A DNA stretch of 64,000 bases from CALFML01 sp044222245 (lineage in GTDB: Bacteria > Myxococcota_A > Polyangia > Palsa-1104 > JAEUJZ01): the NCBI GenBank assembly GCA_044222245.1, contig JBGANQ010000008.1, forward strand, positions 111,747 to 175,746, read 5' to 3'. Positions within the stretch are counted from its first letter, which is position 1. Each line of letters opens with the position of its first letter. Below are positions 1 through 12,171 of this stretch, one piece after another. The translations under genes and the position numbers were made by a program. Below the pieces are notes generated by a model, which searched no databases, had not been told where the DNA came from, and saw nothing but the letters and a program-made list of their open reading frames with translations.

Positions 1-293
1 GCGCGCGCAAGCTGGCGCCGGGAGGAGTCCTTATCCTCAAGGAGATCGCCGAGCGGCCGCGCTGGAAGTACTGGGCCAACTGGCTCGAAGAGTCGCTGAT
101 GGTGCGCGTGCTCAAGCTGACCGCCGGGGCGGGGCAGTTCTACTTCCGCCCGCGGGCGCAGTGGCAGGCGCTGCTGCAGCGGCTCGGTCTGCAGGTCGAG
201 ACGATCGAGCTCGACCGCGGCTACTACCACGCGCACATCCTGTTCGTGGCGCGCAAGCCGCAGCCGCCGGTCGCCGCCGCGCCGGTCCTTTGA
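1..293 (+). CDS. SAM-dependent methyltransferase, C-terminal fragment (5' end outside window)
   Basis: The reading frame is open from base 3 and ends at TGA 291-293, so only the last 96 or so residues are present. The first residues, K-L-A-P-G-G-V-L-I-L-K-E, are the typical strand 5 region of class I SAM-dependent methyltransferases (LxPGGxLxxxE). The end of the fragment (LLQRLGLQVETIEL, then HILFVARKP) matches the last two strands of that fold. The substrate cannot be told because the SAM-binding half is outside the window. It converges on the lipoprotein gene at 325-924 with a 31-base gap and no clear terminator. Confidence 0.72.
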   Translation, partial: ARKLAPGGVLILKEIAERPRWKYWANWLEESLMVRVLKLTAGAGQFYFRPRAQWQALLQRLGLQVETIELDRGYYHAHILFVARKPQPPVAAAPVL

Positions 294-324
294 TGATGGG
301 TGGCCCGGGGCGCCGCCGGGGCGT

Positions 325-924
325 CTAGGTGCCGCCGTCGGTGCAGGTGGGCGTCGTGGCGGCCGGTTGGAGCTGCGTGTAGCAGGCCTGAAAGGCGATG
401 CAGCCGTCGGCCGGCGGCGAGGCGGAGGTCAGGCAGGTGTTGAGCTTGTTGAGAGTTTCGTCGCTGTAGTAATGCAAGGCGCGGGCCAGATCGCTGGCGT
501 CGGTGGTGAGGTTGGTGGAGCAGGTCGCCGGGTCGGTCGTGCCATCCTTGGCGATCCCCGGGCAGCGCTGACAGGTGTTGTTGGCGACCAGGGTGAGCGT
601 CGCGCTCACTGGGAGCTGATCCTCGGCCTTCTGGGCGCAGGAGAGCGCCGCGCTCTGCGCCGCCGCGTCACAGCCCAGGGTCGCCGGGTAGCAGGTCAGG
701 TAGGAGACCTCGAGCTCAGGCCGATACAGCGACTTGCTGGCCACGCACTGGTCGTACTCGGCCTGGCGCAGGCAGGCGGCGCGGCCGGGATTGCAGCGCT
801 GATCATTGTCGCGCTTGCGCCCGCACAGCGGGTCGGAGGGCGTGTTGGTCGTGCCGCCGCCATTGCAGGCGGCGAGCAGCACGAACAAGCCAAAAGAGAG
901 GCAGCGGACCGTGGAACGCGTCAT
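325..924 (-). CDS. Cys-rich lipoprotein of unknown function
   Basis: This 199-residue protein starts at ATG 924 with a GGGAGA-type ribosome site upstream. It has a lipoprotein signal peptide ending in the lipobox LLAAC (Cys20), so it should be lipid-anchored in the periplasm or outer membrane. It carries about 16 cysteines spread along its length in short spaced pairs such as CQRC, which suggests a disulfide-stabilised exported domain. I recognise no family. It is transcribed away from the oxidase gene at 1203, and an AT-rich stretch at about 1021-1069 lies between them and may be the shared promoter region. Confidence 0.75.
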   Translation of the reverse strand: MTRSTVRCLSFGLFVLLAACNGGGTTNTPSDPLCGRKRDNDQRCNPGRAACLRQAEYDQCVASKSLYRPELEVSYLTCYPATLGCDAAAQSAALSCAQKAEDQLPVSATLTLVANNTCQRCPGIAKDGTTDPATCSTNLTTDASDLARALHYYSDETLNKLNTCLTSASPPADGCIAFQACYTQLQPAATTPTCTDGGT

Positions 925-1020
925 GAGTGGGGTCTCCCGAGGTGAAGGTCATACGCGGGAGGTCTTGCGACCCCTGCGCCGGCTGGCCGTACCCGGTGAG
1001 CGGCCATCCGGCGGCCGGCT

Positions 1021-1069
1021 ATGATTATAACATAGATAACGACATAAATTATAACCGTTAATCTTCCAC
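1021..1069. promoter_or_regulatory. AT-rich divergent promoter/operator candidate with ATAAC repeats
   Basis: An AT-rich island in otherwise GC-rich DNA lies between the divergent genes at 924 (leftward) and 1203 (rightward). The octamer ATTATAAC occurs at 1024-1031 and 1048-1055, and the pentamer ATAAC occurs three times (1027-1031, 1036-1040, 1051-1055). This is seen directly. That it is a promoter or a repeated regulator site is inferred from its position and composition. Confidence 0.4.
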
Positions 1070-1202
1070 GGGTTAGCCGGGGATCGGCGCGGCGGCCGGC
1101 GCCCCCGCTGGGCGCTGCGCGTTGAGCCGCGCCGGCAGCCGTGTCATAACCGCGGCGTAAGAAGTCATAGTCCCGGCTCAACTCCCGGCCAAAGGAGCCA
1201 CC

Positions 1203-5653
<4,451 letters not shown>

Positions 5654-5662
5654 GCGCCCGGG

Positions 5663-6331
5663 CTACTCGGCAGCGGGGCGGTGCGGCTCGGCGGCGCGGG
5701 TGGGCTCGGGCGGGCTCGCCGGCGGCGCGGCGGCCGGGGCGCGCAGGCTGCTCAACAGCGAGGCGACGCGCTCGGGTCCCACCGCCAGCACCGCGCGCAG
5801 CCCGGCCTCGGCGATGTGCCGCGACAGGGCCTCGGGATCGCGCGCCCCCTGGCGCGCTCGCTCGATCGCCGAGGGGCGCACGAGCTGTATGGTCGGGTCG
5901 GGGCTGCGGCGCATGAACCGCACCGCGACGTCGGGGTTTTTCATCTGCAGCGGCAGCTCGGGGTGGAAGGCGACGATGAAGTAGCCCACCGGGGTGGTGC
6001 GCCCGGCGGCGTAGCGGGTGCGCAGCTCGCTGATGAAGCGCTCGAAGGCCCGCGCCTCGATCTGCAGCAGCGGAAAGATGAGCAGGCCGACCTCGATCTC
6101 CTCTTTGGCATCGAGCTCGCTAATCAGCGCCGCCACCCGCGGCGCATCGGTCGCCCGGTCGAGCAGCACCTGGCGATAAAGCCGACCCTCCTCGCGGCAG
6201 CCGCGGGCGTACGGGCAGATGTGCAGCCCCTCGATGAACTCGCGCAGGTAGCGATCGTTGCGGGCGAGCGCCTCTTTAACAATCGAGTCGGAGACAGTTG
6301 AGTCGGATGGCGACTCCGCGGACGGCAGCAT
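5663..6331 (-). CDS. DUF1415-like conserved protein
   Basis: This 222-residue protein starts at ATG 6331. The core has the pattern I associate with DUF1415: a helix ending EGLHICPYA, a LLIFPLL strand, FHPELP, and a late RRSPDPTIQLVRP block. The family is widespread in proteobacteria, cytoplasmic, and of unknown function. The last 35 or so residues are Ala/Pro-rich and probably disordered. No strong ribosome site is visible at the chosen start. It is transcribed convergently with the hybrid kinase. The family assignment is from memory of the motif pattern and should be treated as likely, not certain. Confidence 0.7.
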   Translation of the reverse strand: MLPSAESPSDSTVSDSIVKEALARNDRYLREFIEGLHICPYARGCREEGRLYRQVLLDRATDAPRVAALISELDAKEEIEVGLLIFPLLQIEARAFERFISELRTRYAAGRTTPVGYFIVAFHPELPLQMKNPDVAVRFMRRSPDPTIQLVRPSAIERARQGARDPEALSRHIAEAGLRAVLAVGPERVASLLSSLRAPAAAPPASPPEPTRAAEPHRPAAE

Positions 6332-6414
6332 TGACGCTAGCTTACCATGTCCGCTGTCCTACCTTGTAGTCTGCCCGCGCGCGGCGCCCGAGCGCCTGAC
6401 CGGGCGCGGACCGG

Positions 6415-6756
6415 CTACTCGTTAGGCTTGGTCGAGGGCGGCGTCGCGGGCGCGGGCAGGGCGGGCACGGCGGCCTTACTGCGCAGCCGCCGCAGCTCCT
6501 CCCGCGGGGCGCGGTCGGGCAGGGCGCCGAGCTCGGTGTCCATGGCGACGATGATCGACTCCAGGTTCTGCACCCGCTCTTCCAGCTCGGCCAGCCGCTT
6601 GTCGGCGCCCGGCGCTTCACCGCCAAGGAGCAGCGGCTGCCCGCCGCGCGCCTGCAGCTCCAGGAGCTTTTCTTTGTACTTGAAGTACTTGTGAGTAAAA
6701 ACAAGGAACACTGGCAGCAGCAGCGCCAGTGCGGCAGGGATTATCTCAGCAGCCAT
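6415..6756 (-). CDS. Small membrane protein with coiled coil, PspB-like
   Basis: The chosen start is ATG 6756, giving 113 residues; a TTG further upstream would add 12. One membrane helix (about 5-22, rich in Ala, Leu, Ile and Val) is followed by a basic stretch (HKYFKYKEK). After that comes a heptad-like segment LAELEERVQNLESIIVAMDTEL. This is the layout of phage shock protein B, where a short membrane anchor precedes a coiled coil ending in a RVQxLExIL motif, but the protein is longer and has a Pro-rich tail. No pspA or pspC is nearby, so a role in envelope stress is only a guess. It follows the DUF898-type membrane protein gene on the same strand after about 107 bases. Confidence 0.6.
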   Translation of the reverse strand: MAAEIIPAALALLLPVFLVFTHKYFKYKEKLLELQARGGQPLLLGGEAPGADKRLAELEERVQNLESIIVAMDTELGALPDRAPREELRRLRSKAAVPALPAPATPPSTKPNE

Positions 6757-6863
6757 AAGAGAAACTCTGAACAGCTCCCCCGGTCCGCGCAATCAGCGGC
6801 TGCCCGCGCCCCCCAAAAAATCAAGGAGGGCGCCGACCGCCGCCGAAAGTCGGGCGGGTCTGC

Positions 6864-7766
6864 TCAGCCTTCCTGGATGAAAGTCGAGTTGTTGAGATAA
6901 AAGCGGTTCTGCTTGCAGACCAGCCAGAACGCATAAAGCCCCAGGGTCAGCGGTATGAGCAGCGCCTGGATGAGGATGACGAACAGCTCGCCGCCGGTGC
7001 CGGTGAAGTCGCCGCGGTAGGTCCGGCCGCCGATGTGCACTCCGGTGTTCTTCTGGAAGAACTTCCAGACGTTGACCTGGAACCACGCAACATAGATGCC
7101 CAGGGTGACGCTGATAAGGATCGAGCCGAGCAGGTAGGTGCCGATGAGCCCTCCGCCGGTGCCGACGAACGACAGGCTGCCGACCTTCTCCTGTCCCTTG
7201 TAGATCGTGGTCTTGTCGAGCATGGCGCGCCGCAGGTTGCACACCGCCCACGGCGTGTAGATGCCGCAGGTGATGGTGGTGAGCAGCAGGTTCACCAGCA
7301 CCAGCCCAAATAGCTGCCCGCCGGTGCCGGCGTAGTCGAGGCGGTAGCGGGTGCCATCGGGAGCGATGGCAAACGAGTTATTGGTGAAAAAGCGGCTGGC
7401 GTTGGCGACATACCACGGCGTGTAGACAAACAGGGTCAGGGGAATCAGGAGCGCGGTCAGATACACCTCGACAAAGCACAGAAAGCCGGTGCCCTCAAAG
7501 GACAGCTGCAGCGGTCCCTGGGGCGTAATCAGCTTGGTCCGCGAGTACATCCACTTGCGCATGCGCACCATCAGCCACGGCTGGTAGATGCCAAAGGTGA
7601 TGGCCGTCAGAAGGACGCCGATGAGCACCTGTCCGAGGAGCTCGCCCCCGGTGCCGGTGAACTCAAAGCGCGCCACCCGGCCCACACCGGGGGCGGGAGC
7701 GGCCTGCGGCGGAGCCATCGCAGAGGGATAACTGGGCTGGGCAAGGCTGGTGGGCTGGACATCCAT
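6864..7766 (-). CDS. DUF898 (YjgN-like) membrane protein with five internal repeats
   Basis: ATG 7766 is preceded by GGAGGAA at ideal spacing and gives 300 residues; an upstream TTG at 7781 is less likely. After a Pro/Ala-rich N-terminus the protein consists of a repeated module: an aromatic or acidic residue, GTG, a hydrophobic helix, a T-x-x-x-Y-x-x-W motif, and a basic loop. The GTG motifs fall at residues 38, 92, 147, 202 and 256, so the period is 54-55 residues and there are five copies. DUF898 proteins have the same F-x-GTG and T-x-G-I-Y-x-P-W signatures. The protein is integral to the membrane and its function is unknown. It precedes the PspB-like gene. Confidence 0.85.
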   Translation of the reverse strand: MDVQPTSLAQPSYPSAMAPPQAAPAPGVGRVARFEFTGTGGELLGQVLIGVLLTAITFGIYQPWLMVRMRKWMYSRTKLITPQGPLQLSFEGTGFLCFVEVYLTALLIPLTLFVYTPWYVANASRFFTNNSFAIAPDGTRYRLDYAGTGGQLFGLVLVNLLLTTITCGIYTPWAVCNLRRAMLDKTTIYKGQEKVGSLSFVGTGGGLIGTYLLGSILISVTLGIYVAWFQVNVWKFFQKNTGVHIGGRTYRGDFTGTGGELFVILIQALLIPLTLGLYAFWLVCKQNRFYLNNSTFIQEG

Positions 7767-7898
7767 GGGGGGTTCCTCCAATAAACTTCTTTGATTGTTC
7801 GAAAATCGAAACTGCGGACCTGGGCGGCCATCCTACCCCGGCCCAGAGAAAGTAATAGAGGGTTTGTTCAACGAAGCTTGCAGGGGGGAGCGGCGCGC

Positions 7899-9068
7899 TC
7901 AGGTCTCGCGCGAGCCATTCTTTTTGCTCTTGCTGCCGCGCGTCAGGCGCGCCTTGACCTCGATGTGCTGGCGCTCTTTGTAGACGGCGTGGCTGCTCTC
8001 GCCCTCTTCATTTTTGATCGCCGTCTGGGCGTCCATGACCTGGAACTCGGTGAGCACGTAGACCACCGCGCGCGGATCGATGTCGTCGCTGTCGCAGCGG
8101 CTGGCGGTCTTTTGCAGGATCGTCCCGACGCGCAGCGGCAGGTCGGCGACAAAGTTGATGACGCGGTAGTTGGCCGAGGAAAAGTGGTTGGGAGACTGCT
8201 CGCCGAGGTTCAGCTCGGACTCGGGCTGCAGGTGCTCCAGGTGGCGGCGCAGGCTGGGGCTGTCGTCGATGATGCGCGAAAATGGCAGCAGCCGGTTTAC
8301 CGCCTGGCCGGGGATGACGTAGTTAAACGGGATGAGCCGACACAGGAGCTCGCGCAGCACCGCCGGCAGATCCTCCAGGCGACGGGTGATCAGGCGGAAG
8401 CGCAGCTTGTCGTAGACATCGGCGGCGATCGAGTCGCGCTTGGCGAGAAGCTTGGTGATCAGGCTGTCGCGCTCTTTGCGGCTCCACGCAAACTCGACGA
8501 TCGGCAGGCCGGCGGCGCGCATCTCGTCAACGATCTGCACGACCTTGGCCTCGACCTGCGAGAACACCTGGTTGTCCGACACCGGCAGCCGGAACAGGGT
8601 CTCGCGCCCGTCTAAGTGCTGCAGCACGTGCATGACCTTGAGGACCATGCACGAGTAGGTCTGGTAGCGCCCGCGCCGCGAGGCGAGCAGGAGCAGCTCG
8701 TGCGCCGGCAGCGACTCGGCGACATCCTCGGGGATGCGGTAGCCGAAGTGGCGCGTCAGGTACTCGACGGCCTCGGCGCGCAGCGACTCCAGGCGCTCCA
8801 TGTCGGCGTCGCTGCTGCGGTCAAACTCGTTGACCCGCAGGAAGCGCTCGACCTCTTTCTCGTCGGCGAAGGCCAGCTGGTGCCAGTCGATGACCGAGCC
8901 GCCGTGGAGCAGCAGGCGGATCGCCTCCAGGTCACTGAGGGTCGTCTCGTCAAAGCGGTCCGCCGCAGGGTAGGCGGCCAGGTGCGGACCCCCGCCCGTT
9001 GGCGCTGAGGGGACGGGCAGTGGTCCGGGCAGGTGCCCCGGATCGGTGTCCAATCGAATGTTTGCCAT
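7899..9068 (-). CDS. Conserved protein of unknown function (Myxococcota-type)
   Basis: ATG 9068 with GGGAGAA upstream gives 389 residues; longer in-frame extensions lack a ribosome site. No signal peptide or membrane segment is visible, so the protein is probably cytoplasmic. It is largely alpha-helical, with a Pro-rich N-terminus, an acidic central part, and a polar block LNLGEQSPNHFSSANYR followed by a VINFVADLPLRV strand. The C-terminus is strongly basic (HIEVKARLTRGSKSKKNGS). It resembles what I recall of uncharacterised myxobacterial families in the TIGR04552/TIGR04562 range, but I cannot confirm this. No catalytic motif is recognised. Confidence 0.7.
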   Translation of the reverse strand: MANIRLDTDPGHLPGPLPVPSAPTGGGPHLAAYPAADRFDETTLSDLEAIRLLLHGGSVIDWHQLAFADEKEVERFLRVNEFDRSSDADMERLESLRAEAVEYLTRHFGYRIPEDVAESLPAHELLLLASRRGRYQTYSCMVLKVMHVLQHLDGRETLFRLPVSDNQVFSQVEAKVVQIVDEMRAAGLPIVEFAWSRKERDSLITKLLAKRDSIAADVYDKLRFRLITRRLEDLPAVLRELLCRLIPFNYVIPGQAVNRLLPFSRIIDDSPSLRRHLEHLQPESELNLGEQSPNHFSSANYRVINFVADLPLRVGTILQKTASRCDSDDIDPRAVVYVLTEFQVMDAQTAIKNEEGESSHAVYKERQHIEVKARLTRGSKSKKNGSRET

Positions 9069-9695
9069 CGTGAACTTCTCCCGCTGCGTGACGGCCCGAC
9101 GTGGCCCGGTTTCTTTCGCTCGCCAAGCGACCGCGACCCGGCTTCTTAGCGCGAGCGGCCCCTCGGGCACAAGCGTGCCAACCCGAAGACCTGATAAGCT
9201 CCTACCCTGCCGGCTATTGCTGCGGCTCGCCTGCTCCCTGGCATTAAGGATAATTCTGAGCAGGGAACGGCTGAGGCGCTAGCCTCTAGGTTGGCCCCCT
9301 TGTCCGGGGGGAGTCCAGCCCGAAACCGACCGCCAGATCAAGTAGCACGCCCCCCTGACCGCGACCGATGCGATTCTGCGTCCTTGCCAGGCCGGTCGCC
9401 GCCGCCGCTGCCGCGTCGCTGGGCGACGGAGCGCTCAACGTCCCTGCACAAACCCTGCTGGGCGACGGCAGCGCTGGCAGGGCGGGGGCGCCGCGAAACC
9501 TGCCCCAGGTCGGCTACAATGAAGATATCCTCACCCGCAGTTCAGGTGCGGCGAGGGCCGGTGGGTTCTAATCAACTTCATGTGCAGCCTTCCATCTAGC
9601 GCTTTGGCGGGCAGCCTGGCCGGTCGTCCGGCAAGCGACCCGGTGAGCAGCCCCGAGCTCGCGCCGCGCCGGTGCGCGCCGGTCAGCGGCCGGCC
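9069..9695. other. 627-bp intergenic region without a recognisable gene
   Basis: No frame here shows the third-position GC bias or family signatures of the neighbouring genes. The frame 9291-9599 (+) is Arg/Pro/Ser-rich and looks like non-coding read-through. Visible elements are a short hairpin GAGGC-GCTA-GCCTC near 9271-9286, a C-run/G-run hairpin near 9294-9311, and a TACAAT hexamer near 9513 that could be a -10 element for the rightward gene. It separates divergent genes, so it should contain promoters for both. Confidence 0.4.
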
Positions 9696-11099
9696 ATGAC
9701 CCCGGCGGCCAGTGAGCTCGACCCGGCGGACATCCGGGTGGTCGCGCTGCCCACTGCCGATCCGCTGCAGAGCCCCTGGCTCAGCCGCGAGCTCGTCGAG
9801 AAATACCTGATCTTCGATGCCTTCGTGGCTGGCGAGCGGCGGGTCAACCTGCACCCGCTGGTCCTGTCACCGCGGCTGCACGCCGCGGCGGTGCACGCCG
9901 CGACGGCGGTGGTGCGGGCGATCGGCGCCGTGGCGGCGCAGGCCCACGCCGACCCGGCCGAGCGCGAGCGCTACGGGCTGCCGGCCAGCATCATGCGGCT
10001 GGCAGCGGCGGCGCAGGCGGCGGGGGATGACGCGGCGCTCATGCGCGTGGACCTGCTGCTCGGGGCCGACGGGGTGTTTCGCGCCTGCGAGATCAACGCC
10101 GACTGCCCGGGCGGTCACAACGAGGCCACCGGCCTGCCGCGCCTGGCGCAGAGCGCCGGCTTCTGGCAGGGGCTAAACCCGACCACGGTGCTGGAGGAGC
10201 TGACGAGCCGCCTGGTCGCCCTGGCCGATCGCCCGGGCCCCGGCCGCGGCGCGGTGGCGCTGCTGTACGCCACCGCCTACGCCGAGGATCTGCAGGTCTG
10301 CGCCCTCATCGAGCGCGCCCTGCGCGAGCGTGGCGTGCGCACCCGGCGCTGTCCGGCGACCGCGCCGCGCTGGCAGGGGGACGCGGTCTACGTCGGCGAC
10401 ACCGCGGTGGCGGCGCTTTACCGCTTCTTCCCGCTGGAGTACATGGAGGGCCAGCGCAACCTGGAGGGCCTGCTCACCGCGGTGGCCAGCCACCGCCTAA
10501 AGACGCTGTCGAGCTTTTCCCACATCTATGCGCAGTCCAAGCTCGCCTTCGCCCGCGGCTTTGCCCTGCGCGACCGCCTTTCCCCCGCCGACGCCCTCAC
10601 GCTCGCCCGGCACACGCCGCTCAGCGTCGAGGTAGCCGAGCTGACCCCAGAGACCTTGCGAGCCGAGCGCGAAGGGTGGGTGCTCAAGCGCGCCCTGGGC
10701 CGCGTCGGCGACGAGGTCTTTGTCGGCGCGCTGCTCACCGATGCGGACTGGGCGAGCCTGCTCCAGGCGGTCGCCGCGGCGGTGCACGGCCCCGCCCAAG
10801 AGCGCTGGATCGCCCAGCGCTTCGTGCCGCAAAAGAGCCTCGCGACGCCGCTTGGCGACATGCTGGTGACCCTCGGGGCCTACGTCCTGGACGGCCGCTT
10901 CGTCGGCTACTTCGCGCGCCTGAGCCCGCACAGCCACGTCTCGCATGATGCGCTGTGCGTGCCGGTCTTTGTCGGGCTGCCCGGCCCCGCCGCTGGATCT
11001 GCAGTACCATGGACTCAACAGAGTCAGCAGTGTCCGGCGCTGCCTTCCGGGCCGGAGCGCCGGTCGGGGCCAGGAAAAGGCCCTGGAGAGGATCGCTGA
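9696..11099 (+). CDS. ATP-grasp protein of the glutathionylspermidine synthase type
   Basis: ATG 9696 is the chosen start (467 residues); GTG 9672 in frame is the alternative. The pattern fits the glutathionylspermidine synthase-like pre-ATP-grasp/ATP-grasp family: an early MRVDLLLGADG and CEINADCPGGHNE strand-loop, a central ALYRFFPLEYM, and a lysine in EGWVLKRALGRVGDEV that would contact ATP. A closing segment RFVPQK, LGAYVLDGRFVGYFAR and CVPVFV follows. Such enzymes join a carboxylate to an amine using ATP. In bacteria without trypanothione the substrates are usually unknown, and some may modify peptides or polyamines. The last 35 residues are low complexity. The stop overlaps the next gene's ATG (TGATG), indicating coupling. 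Confidence 0.8.
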   Translation: MTPAASELDPADIRVVALPTADPLQSPWLSRELVEKYLIFDAFVAGERRVNLHPLVLSPRLHAAAVHAATAVVRAIGAVAAQAHADPAERERYGLPASIMRLAAAAQAAGDDAALMRVDLLLGADGVFRACEINADCPGGHNEATGLPRLAQSAGFWQGLNPTTVLEELTSRLVALADRPGPGRGAVALLYATAYAEDLQVCALIERALRERGVRTRRCPATAPRWQGDAVYVGDTAVAALYRFFPLEYMEGQRNLEGLLTAVASHRLKTLSSFSHIYAQSKLAFARGFALRDRLSPADALTLARHTPLSVEVAELTPETLRAEREGWVLKRALGRVGDEVFVGALLTDADWASLLQAVAAAVHGPAQERWIAQRFVPQKSLATPLGDMLVTLGAYVLDGRFVGYFARLSPHSHVSHDALCVPVFVGLPGPAAGSAVPWTQQSQQCPALPSGPERRSGPGKGPGEDR

Positions 11100-12097
11100 T
11101 GGACCGCCGATACGTCTTGGGTACCGTCGCTGCCTTTTCCACCGCGTGCGCCACCCAGCTGCCGCACACCGCGGCGCTCAACGCCGACTACTGGCTCAAG
11201 GAGCGCGGGCCGGTGCGGCCGGTGTCGCTGCTCAGCTACGACCGCACGGTGGCGGCCTGGCAGCTGCCGCCGCAGAACCCGTGGGCCGCGTACACCAAGT
11301 TCACCCTGCTCACCGCCCTGCAGGGCCAGGGCGAGCAGGTCGAGCTGCCCGACGTCAGCAAGCTCATTACCGTCAACAACGCGGTCGCCGCCGCCGCCCA
11401 GATCGCCGCCACCGGCCTGCCCGACGAGGCGATGTGGGTGGTCGACCTGCGCGGCCCCGCCGCAGTGGCCTTTGGCAGCTACCTGAGCCTGCACACCGCG
11501 ACGCCGGTCTCGGTGGTGCCGACGTTCAACAACTGGCCGGCGGAAAACGAGCTGGTGCCGGCCGAGGAGACCCTGGCGGCGCTGGCGACCATGCTCCCGC
11601 AGCCGCCGCCGCCCGAGGCCCAGACCAGCGTGCCGGTCTTCCTGCTGGACGCCTGGCGCCTGGCCTTCCGCAACGAAGACATCGAAGAGGACGTGGTCGA
11701 CAACCGCTACTACTTAAACCCCGCCGACCTCCCCGACCCCCAGCGCCTGCGCGACCAGGGCATCCGCCGCATCGTCTACGTCGTCGAGCAGCGCGCCGAC
11801 GTCGAGACCGAAGAGGACGACCTCAACTCGATCTTCTACGCCTACCAGCAGGCGGGCATCGCCGTGCATGTAGTTGACCTCGAGCTGCTCGCCGGCCGCT
11901 CGGCGGCGGTGCCGTGGGCCACGGTGCTGCAGCAGAGCGAGTTCATCGTCGCCCCGCGCGCGACCATCCTGTACGACACCGGCTTCTACCTGCGCGCCCG
12001 CGGCGGCTTTGGCGGCCTGCACGCCCGCCCGCACCCCTTTGGCCACCACTACGGCGTCCACCGCTCGGTCTTCCATTTCGGCCACGGCGGCGGCTAG
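11099..12097 (+). CDS. Exported protein with Tat-like signal, coupled to the ATP-grasp gene, unknown function
   Basis: ATG 11099 overlaps the upstream stop and has GGAGAGG upstream; the product is 332 residues. The N-terminus MDRRYVLG followed by a hydrophobic stretch and STAC resembles a twin-arginine signal, possibly of a lipoprotein. The mature part has alternating strands and helices (MWVVDLRGPAAVAFG; RRIVYVVEQRADVETEEDDL; GIAVHVVDLELL), suggesting a Rossmann-like alpha/beta fold. It ends in a Gly/His-rich tail (RPHPFGHHYGVHRSVF) that could bind a metal. I do not recognise the family. The tight link to the ATP-grasp gene suggests a shared pathway. Confidence 0.75.
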   Translation: MDRRYVLGTVAAFSTACATQLPHTAALNADYWLKERGPVRPVSLLSYDRTVAAWQLPPQNPWAAYTKFTLLTALQGQGEQVELPDVSKLITVNNAVAAAAQIAATGLPDEAMWVVDLRGPAAVAFGSYLSLHTATPVSVVPTFNNWPAENELVPAEETLAALATMLPQPPPPEAQTSVPVFLLDAWRLAFRNEDIEEDVVDNRYYLNPADLPDPQRLRDQGIRRIVYVVEQRADVETEEDDLNSIFYAYQQAGIAVHVVDLELLAGRSAAVPWATVLQQSEFIVAPRATILYDTGFYLRARGGFGGLHARPHPFGHHYGVHRSVFHFGHGGG

Positions 12098-12171
12098 CGC
12101 CCTGCCCTCCCCGCCGGGCCATGCTAGGGTAACGGTCCAAGCGGCCCACTTCCCGCCGCAGCGAGGTAGCG

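Noticed and set aside
7790..7815. TTGTTCGAAAATC as a tRNA T-arm
   Set aside because: No acceptor or anticodon stem can be drawn around it; no other GTTCRA context supports a tRNA anywhere in the window.
9291..9599. 102-codon frame on the plus strand in the 627-bp spacer
   Set aside because: Arg/Pro/Ser-rich, no ribosome site, no third-position bias.
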